From NCBI GenBank assembly GCA_905618945.1, contig CAJQTF010000011.1, positions 99,870-163,869 of the forward strand: a DNA stretch of 64,000 nucleotides, read 5' to 3'. This document shows positions 24,640 through 33,257 of this stretch, in pieces. This stretch comes from an uncultured Methylophilaceae bacterium (GTDB taxonomy: Bacteria; Pseudomonadota; Gammaproteobacteria; Burkholderiales; Methylophilaceae). The position numbers and the translations under genes were made by a program. The notes beneath the pieces were generated by a model that did not search any database, had not been told where the DNA came from, and was given only the letters and a program-made list of their open reading frames with translations. Position 1 is the stretch's first letter; each line of letters opens with the position of its first letter.

Positions 24640-24657
24640 ATGCAAAATAATTTGCAT
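24640..24657. repeat. Perfect 7-bp inverted repeat upstream of pqqA (ATGCAAA-ATAA-TTTGCAT)
   Basis: Read directly from sequence; lies 31 nt upstream of the pqqA ATG. Confidence 0.7.
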
Positions 24658-24688
24658 TAGAATTTGAAAAATATAAGGAGACTTAATT

Positions 24689-24760
24689 ATGTGGACAACA
24701 CCAGCTGCAACAGAAATGCGTTTTGGTTTTGAAGTAACAATGTACGTAATGAACAAGTAA
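24689..24760 (+). CDS. pqqA: PQQ precursor peptide PqqA (MWTTPAATEMRFGFEVTMYVMNK)
   Basis: 23 aa with the conserved Glu-x3-Tyr (EVTMY) that PqqE/D crosslink; AAGGAG RBS; own terminator. Not in the ORF track. Confidence 0.95.
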   Translation: MWTTPAATEMRFGFEVTMYVMNK

Positions 24761-24776
24761 TTGTTTATTTAATATA

Positions 24777-24808
24777 TAAAAAAGGGGAGCTATTGCTTCC
24801 TTTTTTTT
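24777..24808. terminator. Bidirectional terminator between pqqA and mltA
   Basis: AAAAAAGGGGAGC-TATT-GCTTCCTTTTTTTT. Confidence 0.8.
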
Positions 24809-24810
24809 AT

Positions 24811-26058
24811 TTAATTTTGGGTGGGGAAAGAGAAATTTTTAGGAAGCATTACCCATATTCTTCCTGATTGTTTCATTGAACCAGCTTTAGACCCTGGAAC
24901 TTTTCCTTGCCCCCAATAAAAATCTGCTCTTACCCCACCTTTAATTGCACCACCTGTATCTTGAGCCATCATAAGCTTATCTAAAGAAATATTTGAGTTA
25001 GGCTCAGTTGTTGATAAAAAGATAGGAGCTCCTAAAGGTATAAATTTTCTATCAATGGCCACAGTTCTTGCAGATGAGATAGGAACACCTAGAGCACCAA
25101 TTGGCCCAGGGAGCCCTTGAGGTAGCTCTCGGAAGAAAACAGTGCTAGGGTTAGCATTTAAAAATTTTTGTAGTTTTCTTTTATTTTTTTTGGCCCAGGC
25201 TTTGATGCTTTGCATAGAGACTTTGTGCCTTTTTAACTCACCTTGTCTAATTAAAGCTAATCCCATTGAGCGATATGGGTGTCCATTTTGATCAGCATAC
25301 CCAACTTGAGTTGTTGAACCATCTTCAAACTTGATAACGCCAGAGCCTTGAATTTCTAGAAAAAAAGATTCCACAGAATTTTCTACCCATAATAATTCAT
25401 TGCCTTGCAATGGATAATCTTTTTTTGATATTTCTTCTCTTGTGAAATAGGGAATTAATTTATTGCCCTCTACCCGACCTCTTAGTCTTTTATATTTTAA
25501 ATCTGGATAGACCTCACTAAGGTCGACTGTAATTAAATCATGTGGAGGAGTGTAGAGGGGTATTTTATATTTTTTTGTTTTAGTCCTACTTCCGTTTAAT
25601 ACAGGCTGATAATAACCTGTAACCAATCCTTTTTGAGACCCATCTTCATTTTTTGCTTTATAAAGATCAAAATGCGTATGTAAATATTCTACAACTTGTA
25701 TATTTGTTGGAGTGGATAAATTCTTTGCAGCTTCGCAAGCGATCTTCCAATCGTTTATGTTAATTAATTTCTTGCATCCATGCATCCATGCTGACCATGC
25801 ATGGCTAACTTGGTCTTGTTGAAGTTTCTCTTCAATTTCTGTCCATTGTGCTTTAACTAATAAGCCATATTGAGGAATTTTTTTTGATGATATATTTATG
25901 GTCGGGGGTTGAAGTCTTTTTAGCTTAGCAAGCTCAGACTTTGCTTCTGCCAACGCATTTTTTTCTAGTTCACAATTGCATGAATTTTGCACGTTTAACT
26001 GCCCACAGCTAGTTAACAGAGTAAACAGTAAAATTAATAAAAAATATTTTTTTTTCAA
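24811..26058 (-). CDS. mltA: Membrane-bound lytic murein transglycosylase A
   Basis: Lipobox LLTSCGQ; VTGYYQPVLNGSR and MAQDTGGAIKGGVRADFYWGQG motifs. Confidence 0.95.
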   Translation of the reverse strand: MKKKYFLLILLFTLLTSCGQLNVQNSCNCELEKNALAEAKSELAKLKRLQPPTINISSKKIPQYGLLVKAQWTEIEEKLQQDQVSHAWSAWMHGCKKLININDWKIACEAAKNLSTPTNIQVVEYLHTHFDLYKAKNEDGSQKGLVTGYYQPVLNGSRTKTKKYKIPLYTPPHDLITVDLSEVYPDLKYKRLRGRVEGNKLIPYFTREEISKKDYPLQGNELLWVENSVESFFLEIQGSGVIKFEDGSTTQVGYADQNGHPYRSMGLALIRQGELKRHKVSMQSIKAWAKKNKRKLQKFLNANPSTVFFRELPQGLPGPIGALGVPISSARTVAIDRKFIPLGAPIFLSTTEPNSNISLDKLMMAQDTGGAIKGGVRADFYWGQGKVPGSKAGSMKQSGRIWVMLPKNFSFPTQN

Positions 26059-26444
26059 TGAAGCGTCCTTGGCATATTTAATTCAAATTTAGGAATTTTT
26101 GCATTAAACTCAATTCCTTCCTCAGTAACCATATGATATGTACCTAACATATTGCCCAAAGGGGTATCAATTTCAGTTCCACTAGAATAAGTAAATATAT
26201 CACCGGGCTGAATAATAGGTTGTTCTCCCACCACCCCCTCACCTTTAACCTCAAACCTTTCATTATGAGCATTATTTATAATCCAATGACGAGAAATAAG
26301 CTGGATTGACTGAATACCCTGATTTTTAATTGTTACCGTGTAAGAAAAGAAATATTTATTTTCTTTAACATATGATCGCTCTTCAATAAATTCTGTTTTT
26401 ACCGAAATTAAAACATTAAATTCCTGAGTGGGGATCTTTACCAT
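26055..26444 (-). CDS. apaG: Co2+/Mg2+ efflux protein ApaG
   Basis: SRHWIINNAHNERFEVKGEGVVGEQPIIQPGDIFTYSSGTEIDTPLGNMLGTY. Confidence 0.95.
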   Translation of the reverse strand: MVKIPTQEFNVLISVKTEFIEERSYVKENKYFFSYTVTIKNQGIQSIQLISRHWIINNAHNERFEVKGEGVVGEQPIIQPGDIFTYSSGTEIDTPLGNMLGTYHMVTEEGIEFNAKIPKFELNMPRTLH

Positions 26445-27248
26445 TTATTTAATTAATCCTTTGACTGGGGAACTCGGCGAGGCTCTATAGGGTTTTTTAT
26501 CCATTCTGCCAGCAAGAAATGCCTCTCTTCCCGATTCAATTGCTTTTCTCATAGCTGAAGCCATCAAAATTGGATTGTGAGCTAAAGCAATTGCTGTGTT
26601 CATTAAAATACCATCACATCCGAGCTCCATAGCAATAGTAGCATCCGATGCAGTTCCGACTCCAGCATCTACAATCACAGGAACATTTGCTTTATCAATA
26701 ATTATTTCTAAATTCCAAGGATTCAATATCCCCATACCAGAACCTATTAGCGAAGCCAGGGGCATAATGGCACAACAGCCAATTTCTTCTAATTGTTTTG
26801 CTATTATTGGATCATCAGAAGTATAAACCATGACATCAAATCCATCTTTAATAAGAATTTTCGCTGCTTTAATTGTTTCGACAACATTTGGATAAAGAGT
26901 ATCCGGGTCTCCTAATACTTCTAATTTTACTAGGTTATGACCATCTAATAGCTCCCTAGCTAAACGTAATGTTCGGATGGCTTCATCAGAAGAATAGCAG
27001 CCGGCCGTATTAGGTAAATAAGTAAATTGCTCTGGGGGGATAAAATCAAGTAAAGAAGGCTCATCTGGACTTTGCCCTAGATTTACTCTCCTAATTGCAA
27101 CTGTTACAATTTCCGATTGACTCGCATCAATTGCAGACCTTGTTTCTTTAAAACTATTATATTTTCCAGTGCCGATTAGTAATCTAGATTTAAAAGAGAG
27201 ACCTGCAATAGTTAAGTTATCATTTGTATTTGAAATTTTATCCACCAC
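26445..27248 (-). CDS. thiG: Thiazole synthase
   Basis: [44 protein letters not shown]. Confidence 0.97.
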   Translation of the reverse strand: MVDKISNTNDNLTIAGLSFKSRLLIGTGKYNSFKETRSAIDASQSEIVTVAIRRVNLGQSPDEPSLLDFIPPEQFTYLPNTAGCYSSDEAIRTLRLARELLDGHNLVKLEVLGDPDTLYPNVVETIKAAKILIKDGFDVMVYTSDDPIIAKQLEEIGCCAIMPLASLIGSGMGILNPWNLEIIIDKANVPVIVDAGVGTASDATIAMELGCDGILMNTAIALAHNPILMASAMRKAIESGREAFLAGRMDKKPYRASPSSPVKGLIK

Positions 27249-27441
27249 CTACTGCCCCTATAATTTCTATCTTGTCACCGTCGTTAATATAAATTTTATT
27301 AAAATCCTTTTTAGGAATTATCTCCCCATTCCTTTCAATTGCAAACCGTTTGCCATTTAAATTTAGTTTAATTATCAATTCTTCCGGAGTGGTTTTTATA
27401 CCTTTAAATTCCTTAATGTTTCCATTTATATGTATTTTCAT
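27238..27441 (-). CDS. thiS: Sulfur carrier protein ThiS
   Basis: Ubiquitin-like fold, C-terminal VGGG, overlaps thiG. Confidence 0.95.
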   Translation of the reverse strand: MKIHINGNIKEFKGIKTTPEELIIKLNLNGKRFAIERNGEIIPKKDFNKIYINDGDKIEIIGAVGGG

Positions 27442-27573
27442 ATTACAATAAGTCCAATAGCAAATTTAAATATAACCTATTTTTTTTTATTATTAAATTA
27501 AATTAAATTTTTATATCAATTTAATGAGGGGACAAAATCCCTGTAGATTAATTTTTTCCCAAAAGGAATAAAA

Positions 27574-27729
27574 ATGTTAAACAATAAAAATACTAAGTTA
27601 GCAAAAATTGATGCAGATAAAAACAAACTTAATACTATAAAAGCTGTAAATAAGAATTCAATTTTGAGCAAGCTAAATCAAAAAAAAGAATTTTATCGCT
27701 CTCTAGAAGCATTTTCAGATTGCGTTTAA
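27574..27729 (+). CDS. Hypothetical small basic protein, 51 aa (MLNNKNTKLAKIDADKNKLNTIKAVNKNSILSKLNQKKEFYRSLEAFSDCV)
   Basis: ORF with AAGGAAT RBS-like sequence; not in the ORF track; fills the gap between thiS and the hydrolase gene. Confidence 0.5.
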   Translation: MLNNKNTKLAKIDADKNKLNTIKAVNKNSILSKLNQKKEFYRSLEAFSDCV

Positions 27730-28466
27730 TTATTTAAAGCTCTTGAAAACATTCTAAAACATAGTTGGTAACAAAGTGTAGCCAGCTCTGGATCATACCT
27801 GTCACCTTCATCCCTCATAAATGCATGCTGAGCATTAAACTCGTGCCAACTAAATAAAATATCAGTTTGTAATAATTTCTGATGAATTTGAACTCGTGCA
27901 TCTGTTGGAATATGGGTATCTTGCTTACCCCAAATCATCAATAATTCACCTTTAATATCTGATAACCGGTCCATGCTATGTTGATTTGGTTTGTTTGGGA
28001 TAGTATGGGTATGTAAGTCAGTTGCATAAAAACAAGCAGTTGATTTAATTTCTGGGTTTAGTGCTGCACGAAAAGCTAAATGACCACCAATACAAAATCC
28101 CATAGCGCCAAAATTATTATTTGACCAGCTTTGTTGCTTGGCCCAATCAACCATGGCTTGATTATCAGAGTCATAGGCTTGAGCATCCTTAGATTCTTTA
28201 TCAGAATTTCCCTTCTTTCTTCCAGCATCATCGTATTCCAATACTGTACCGATGGGATTTAATTCATGAAACACTTCCGGGACCATTACTGCATATCCAT
28301 GACTAGCAACTATTTTAGCTGCTCGCTCAATGGGCCCTGTTTGATGAAATATTTCTGAATAAAATAAAATTACTGGAAATTTACCAGGCTTAGATGGTCG
28401 ATGAATGTAAGTTCTCATTTTTCCAGTTGGAGTATCAAGATCAATGGAATCAGATTGAATTAGCAT
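27726..28466 (-). CDS. Dienelactone hydrolase family protein
   Basis: alpha/beta hydrolase with Cys nucleophile GFCIGGH, C-terminal HAFMRDEGDRYDPELA. Confidence 0.9.
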   Translation of the reverse strand: MLIQSDSIDLDTPTGKMRTYIHRPSKPGKFPVILFYSEIFHQTGPIERAAKIVASHGYAVMVPEVFHELNPIGTVLEYDDAGRKKGNSDKESKDAQAYDSDNQAMVDWAKQQSWSNNNFGAMGFCIGGHLAFRAALNPEIKSTACFYATDLHTHTIPNKPNQHSMDRLSDIKGELLMIWGKQDTHIPTDARVQIHQKLLQTDILFSWHEFNAQHAFMRDEGDRYDPELATLCYQLCFRMFSRALNN

Positions 28467-28534
28467 GCTATACCTTTAATAAATTAAAGGCCTATTTTAC
28501 TTGATATTTATAAGAAGCTAAATGTCTTATTTAA

Positions 28535-28693
28535 TTAATAATCTGTGATTCGACCAGTAGAGTAATTATGAGGAATATCATTCTGCCATTCACCACACAC
28601 CTCACATTGGTGATCTTGCATAGTGGGTCAAAAAAGAAGGTTAGGGCTTTCGCAATAGCAACATTTTACCCCTTCTTTTTTTGTGAACCTCAA
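28535..28693 (-). pseudogene. Possible decayed two-CxxC zinc-ribbon protein interrupted by TGA (...VKCCYCESPNLLF*PTMQDHQCEVCGEWQNDIPHNYSTGRITDY)
   Basis: Same-frame CxxC pairs on both sides of one TGA; no ATG start in that frame, only TTG. Confidence 0.4.
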
Positions 28694-28729
28694 CTACGAC
28701 CTTAGACCTCCCTAATCCATGAATCAACT

Positions 28730-29113
28730 TTAAGGCGTATCTTTTTTTTCATTTACTTCTGCGCACTGACTATATAGAATTTCTTTTTCATTTTTAATCT
28801 CGGTGTGCTCAGGAGAAATCTCTAAAGTTGTAATATTATTAGTATAAATATTTTGAGATTCATCAATTTGATTCAGCCTAAATTCTCGATCAGGCAGAAT
28901 AACCCATACAGATGTTTTTTCTTTTAGATATAGTAAGAAAAATGTTTTTTTCTTATCACAATTATATTGAGTAGAGTCTTCTGGGCGAATGTTTTGCTCA
29001 TGGATATCGTTTGAAAAGATATTAGATAAGGAATCAATTTTAGGCATTTTATCTAAAGAGCATGCGAAAGATAAAATTCCAATTAAAATTAATAATAAAA
29101 AATTAAGTTTCAT
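28730..29113 (-). CDS. Hypothetical lipoprotein
   Basis: Lipobox ILSFACSLDK; overlaps the start of the upstream protease gene. Confidence 0.6.
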   Translation of the reverse strand: MKLNFLLLILIGILSFACSLDKMPKIDSLSNIFSNDIHEQNIRPEDSTQYNCDKKKTFFLLYLKEKTSVWVILPDREFRLNQIDESQNIYTNNITTLEISPEHTEIKNEKEILYSQCAEVNEKKDTP

Positions 29114-30092
29114 TTCCTTGATCGATTAATGAATTATCTAGTTCTAATACTCGAGACTTATAGTAACTCATATCGTCCTTTTGATTTTCTTTATTCGAGA
29201 TTTTATATAAATATAAATAAGCTAATGCATGTTTTTTATTACTTTTTATTACCTTTTTTAAAATAGTTTTGGCGGAATCAAGCTCGCCTAATTGATATAA
29301 TGCAAAGGCGTGATGATAGTGCGCTTCAGTTTCATCGGGAGCCTCTGTAATCCATTTCAAAGTAATTTTTTTAAGTGCCCTCCATGATTCTTTTTTCATA
29401 GGCCCTATAATTTGCATAAAGAAAGGTTGGTTTTTAGTTGGTGCGTCCCAGAAAGGAAGCTCTGGTTGGTCTGTTATAGAAGTTTCTTTTCCATTGGCTA
29501 ACATATTCTTTATTATTTCGACTGGCATACTATAATAAAAAGCTGTATTTCCAGCGGTTTTAAAAGTTGTTATAGCTAATAGCTCCCCTTCGTAGTTAAA
29601 CAGTCCACCACCACTAGCCCCCATAGCAAACCAAGCTGAAGATTGAATTACTTTAAAGTTATTTAGTTTGTGTATACCTTTTACCCGACCAAATGAAGTA
29701 TGTGCTTTAACTGTATTGCCACCATAGCTTTTGCCAAAAACTTTCGTTTCATATTCTAATGAATCATTTGAGGAAAATTTAACTGGTTCAAGCTCTAGGT
29801 ATTTAAATTTTAAAATACAAACGTCATTTTTCCAATCTGCAATTATTGCATGTGGAGTATAGCTATTGCCATACTTGTTGACATTAATTCCTTGTGCATT
29901 AGCTATGACATGGCAATTAGTTACAATATGGTCTTTTTTGACTACAACACCAGAGCCAACCCCATGGTTACCTTCTTCGTTTGATACGTTAACTTTAACA
30001 ACAGATCTATTTATTTTGAATAATAATTCTGGAGCAGGGGTTGCAGATATAGATAAAGAAAAGAAGAAAAGAAGGAATAAAAAGTTTTTCAT
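29103..30092 (-). CDS. Trypsin-like serine protease with C-terminal TPR-like region
   Basis: GSGVVV...TNCHVI (His), NDVCIL (Asp), MGASGGGLF (Ser); TPR-like helices at C-terminus. Confidence 0.85.
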   Translation of the reverse strand: MKNFLFLLFFFSLSISATPAPELLFKINRSVVKVNVSNEEGNHGVGSGVVVKKDHIVTNCHVIANAQGINVNKYGNSYTPHAIIADWKNDVCILKFKYLELEPVKFSSNDSLEYETKVFGKSYGGNTVKAHTSFGRVKGIHKLNNFKVIQSSAWFAMGASGGGLFNYEGELLAITTFKTAGNTAFYYSMPVEIIKNMLANGKETSITDQPELPFWDAPTKNQPFFMQIIGPMKKESWRALKKITLKWITEAPDETEAHYHHAFALYQLGELDSAKTILKKVIKSNKKHALAYLYLYKISNKENQKDDMSYYKSRVLELDNSLIDQGNET

Positions 30093-30158
30093 AACACCTA
30101 TTAGCTTTAGTTAGAAGTGCGTAATAGAGTCTAAATTAATACCTTAGTTCATATTAAA

Positions 30159-30836
30159 CTAACCACATTTACTTTCGCCACAATTCAAGCAAGTTAAACA
30201 TCCATCCATCATAATAGAGGCTTTAACTTTACATTTTTTACATAATTGAGAGCCAGTGGGAAACCCAGTATCTTGATCAAGCCCATCGGGATTTTTTTCG
30301 ACAAAGCTCGCTTTTTTATCTTTTATTAATTGTTGTTGATATTCGTCTGGCTCTTGTTGTTGTAGCATGCCAATATTGATTAAATGTTGTTCAACAACCT
30401 GCCCTAGCTCGGCAACTAAGCTCGGTACATATCTCCCACCTTTTTTATAGTAACCACCATTTGGATCAAATACACTCCCTAATTCCTCAACAAGAAAAGT
30501 AATATCCCCACCTTTTCTGAATACTGCAGACATAACGCGTGTCAGTGCAACTATCCATTGAAAATGTTCCATATTTTTTGAATTAATAAATATTTCAAAA
30601 GGTCTACGGTGTTCTTGTTCGGTTCCTTCATTCATTAAAACGTCGTTAATGGTAATATAAAGTGCATGCTCTGTTACCGGAGTTTTTACTTTATAGGTTG
30701 AGCCTGTTATTTGGTCTGGCCTACTAAGTGGGTCACCTAACTGAAATATCTCAGCTGGTTGAGATTTTTTTTCTACCTCTTTGTCTTTATCAAGAACACT
30801 ATAACCCACAATTTTTTTATTGATTTTTACTGCCAT
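30159..30836 (-). CDS. nrdJb: TSCPD-domain protein, second subunit of split class II ribonucleotide reductase (NrdJb-like)
   Basis: TSCPD-like region plus C-terminal Cys motifs CKKCKVKASIMMDGCLTCLNCGESKCG; adjacent to nrdJ. Confidence 0.85.
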   Translation of the reverse strand: MAVKINKKIVGYSVLDKDKEVEKKSQPAEIFQLGDPLSRPDQITGSTYKVKTPVTEHALYITINDVLMNEGTEQEHRRPFEIFINSKNMEHFQWIVALTRVMSAVFRKGGDITFLVEELGSVFDPNGGYYKKGGRYVPSLVAELGQVVEQHLINIGMLQQQEPDEYQQQLIKDKKASFVEKNPDGLDQDTGFPTGSQLCKKCKVKASIMMDGCLTCLNCGESKCG

Positions 30837-30849
30837 TTTTAATTAATCC

Positions 30850-33009
30850 TTAGAATTTTCCGTAGTAACCTTCTTTTAAAGCATCATATAAATTTGCTGC
30901 TGAATGAATTTCTCCATCATATTCAATCTCTTCATTTCCTTTTACTTCAATTGTCGCGCCATCGTCTAAAGTAAATTGATACGTTGTTTCCTCTAGATCT
31001 TTTTCAGTTACTAAAACACCTTGGAAAGCTTCAGGATTAAATCTAAATGTTGTGCAGCCTTTAAGCCCTTTTTCATAGGCATATAAGTATATGTTTTTAA
31101 AATCTTCGTAATCATAGTCAGTAGGAACATTGATTGTTTTAGAGATTGAGCTATCAATCCATTTCTGAGAAGCCGCTTGTATATCAACATGAGCTTTTGC
31201 TTTAATCGTAGAAGAGTCAATAAAATATTCTGGTAATTTTTCTTCTTTTTTATCTGAGAATGGCATAGCTTTTTGATTTATAAGGTGGCGATATGCTAAA
31301 AGCTCAAAAGAAAATACATCTACTTTTTCCTTACTTTTTTTACCCTCCCTAATTACATTTCGGCTGTAGTGGTGTGCAAAAGATGGCTCAATACCATTGC
31401 TTGCATTATTTGCTAATGAAAGAGAGATGGTTCCGGTTGGAGCAATTGAGCTGTGATGAGTAAAGCGAACCCCAGATTTTGCAATCTTATCTTGAAGCTC
31501 TTTAGGAAATTGTTGCATATAGCGACTATATTTCCCTAAAAGTACTTTCCCTTTTACTTTGTCACCAATCTTGTGCCCCTCTTTTTTCATTTCTGGGCGC
31601 ATTGCTAGCATTTCGGCATTCACTTCAAATTCTTCATCCATTATCGGAGCTGCGCCTTTTTCTTGTGCTAACTCAATTCCAATTTCCCATCCTACCTGTG
31701 CTAAAACTTTTGTTACTTCTTCTGTAAATTTTAGTGATTCATCATCCCCGTAGACCATTTCCATCATGCTTAGTGAGGAGCCTAATCCTAAATAACCCAT
31801 TCCATGACGACGCTTCCTAGAGATTTCAGCTCTTTGTTTTTCAAGAGGTAAGCCATTAATTTCGACAACATTATCAAGCATCCTAGTAAAAGTACTTACT
31901 ACTTTTTTATATTTATCCCAGTCAAAATATGCTTCATTAGTAAAGGGGAGTTTAACAAATTTTGTTAAATTAATTGAACCTAGAAGACATGCGCCATATG
32001 GAGGCAATGGTTGTTCCCCACAAGGATTCGTAGCTCTAATATCCTCACAAAACCAGTTATTGTTCATTTCGTTAACTCGATCAACAAGAATAAATCCTGG
32101 TTCAGCATAATCATAAGTAGATGACATGATGATATCCCAAACACGTCGAGCCTTAATTATTTTATAAACACGACAAGCAACTTTTCCTGCGTTAGTCCCT
32201 TTTGTCTCAGTCAAATATTTTTCTTTTACAGGCCAATTTTTCCAAACTATTTTTTTGGAATCTGTTAAATCTAACATATCTTCTTTTACTTCTTTTTCTG
32301 TAATTGGGAACGCAAGTTTCCAATCTGAGTCTGATTTAACTGCTTCCATAAAATCTTTAGTAATAAGGCAAGACAAATTAAATTGTCTCAGACGGCCATC
32401 TTCCCTCTTTGCTTTAATAAAATCAGTAACATCAGGGTGAGAGATATCAAATGTTGCCATTTGTGCCCCACGTCGACCACCTGCACTAGATACTGTAAAG
32501 CACATACGATCATATATATCCATAAATGAAAGTGGGCCACTTGTGTATGCACCTGCACCTGCCACAAAAGCGCCTTTTGGCCTCAGTGTTGAGTATTCAT
32601 AACCAATTCCACACCCAGCTTTTAAAGTTAGGCCGGCTTCATGGACCTTATCAAGTATGTCAGTCATGCTATCTTCAATTATTCCGGACACAGTACAATT
32701 GATAGTGCTTGTTGCTGGTTTGTGATCAAGTGCACCGGCATTTGAGGTAATACGCCCTGCAGGAATTGCCCCATTCTGCAAAGCCCATAAAAATTCTTTA
32801 TGCCACAATTCTCTTATTTCAGGTTTTTCTACATCTGCTAAAGCTCTGGCAACTCTTTGGTAAGTTTCATCGATATTTTTATCAATAAAATCACCATTCT
32901 TTGATTTTAGCCTATATTTTTTATCCCAAATATCTTCGGAAACGGATTGAAAAGGTATTTTTTCTTCTTCAGATTCTTCTTCAGATTCTGACGGTACAAC
33001 TTTGAGCAT
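30850..33009 (-). CDS. nrdJ: Adenosylcobalamin-dependent ribonucleotide reductase, catalytic subunit (NrdJa-like)
   Basis: GCGIGYEYSTLRPKGA, NPCGEQPLPPYGACLLGSINL, HHSSIAPTGTISL. Confidence 0.95.
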   Translation of the reverse strand: MLKVVPSESEEESEEEKIPFQSVSEDIWDKKYRLKSKNGDFIDKNIDETYQRVARALADVEKPEIRELWHKEFLWALQNGAIPAGRITSNAGALDHKPATSTINCTVSGIIEDSMTDILDKVHEAGLTLKAGCGIGYEYSTLRPKGAFVAGAGAYTSGPLSFMDIYDRMCFTVSSAGGRRGAQMATFDISHPDVTDFIKAKREDGRLRQFNLSCLITKDFMEAVKSDSDWKLAFPITEKEVKEDMLDLTDSKKIVWKNWPVKEKYLTETKGTNAGKVACRVYKIIKARRVWDIIMSSTYDYAEPGFILVDRVNEMNNNWFCEDIRATNPCGEQPLPPYGACLLGSINLTKFVKLPFTNEAYFDWDKYKKVVSTFTRMLDNVVEINGLPLEKQRAEISRKRRHGMGYLGLGSSLSMMEMVYGDDESLKFTEEVTKVLAQVGWEIGIELAQEKGAAPIMDEEFEVNAEMLAMRPEMKKEGHKIGDKVKGKVLLGKYSRYMQQFPKELQDKIAKSGVRFTHHSSIAPTGTISLSLANNASNGIEPSFAHHYSRNVIREGKKSKEKVDVFSFELLAYRHLINQKAMPFSDKKEEKLPEYFIDSSTIKAKAHVDIQAASQKWIDSSISKTINVPTDYDYEDFKNIYLYAYEKGLKGCTTFRFNPEAFQGVLVTEKDLEETTYQFTLDDGATIEVKGNEEIEYDGEIHSAANLYDALKEGYYGKF

Positions 33010-33257
33010 TTATTTCTCCTAATTTTTTACTGTTTGGAACACTATTTCTTGAAAAAAGGTCTTATAAATAAAACCACTACATATTGTGCTAATGAAAAAA
33101 ATTTTACCACCTGGTTGTGTTTGGTCAAGAGTTATTTTGATAAAATTATAAATTCTTTTCATAAATTTTGTTTAACCATTATGTAATGCTTATCAAAGCA
33201 ATTGATTTAGTAAAATAAAAAATATAAATAAATTTCACATTGTGAGAAAATCGCATT

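Noticed and set aside
28535-28693. In-frame TGA as a selenocysteine codon or as Trp by recoding
   Set aside because: All neighbouring genes use TGA normally or avoid it, no SECIS-like context was evident, and the residue is not in a redox motif. Decay is simpler.
33010-33257. Cobalamin riboswitch upstream of nrdJ or metH
   Set aside because: Looked for a B12-box-like GCCACTG core in both upstream regions; only an isolated GCCACTG at 21117-21123 near metH was seen, without supporting helices and in the orientation opposite to metH.
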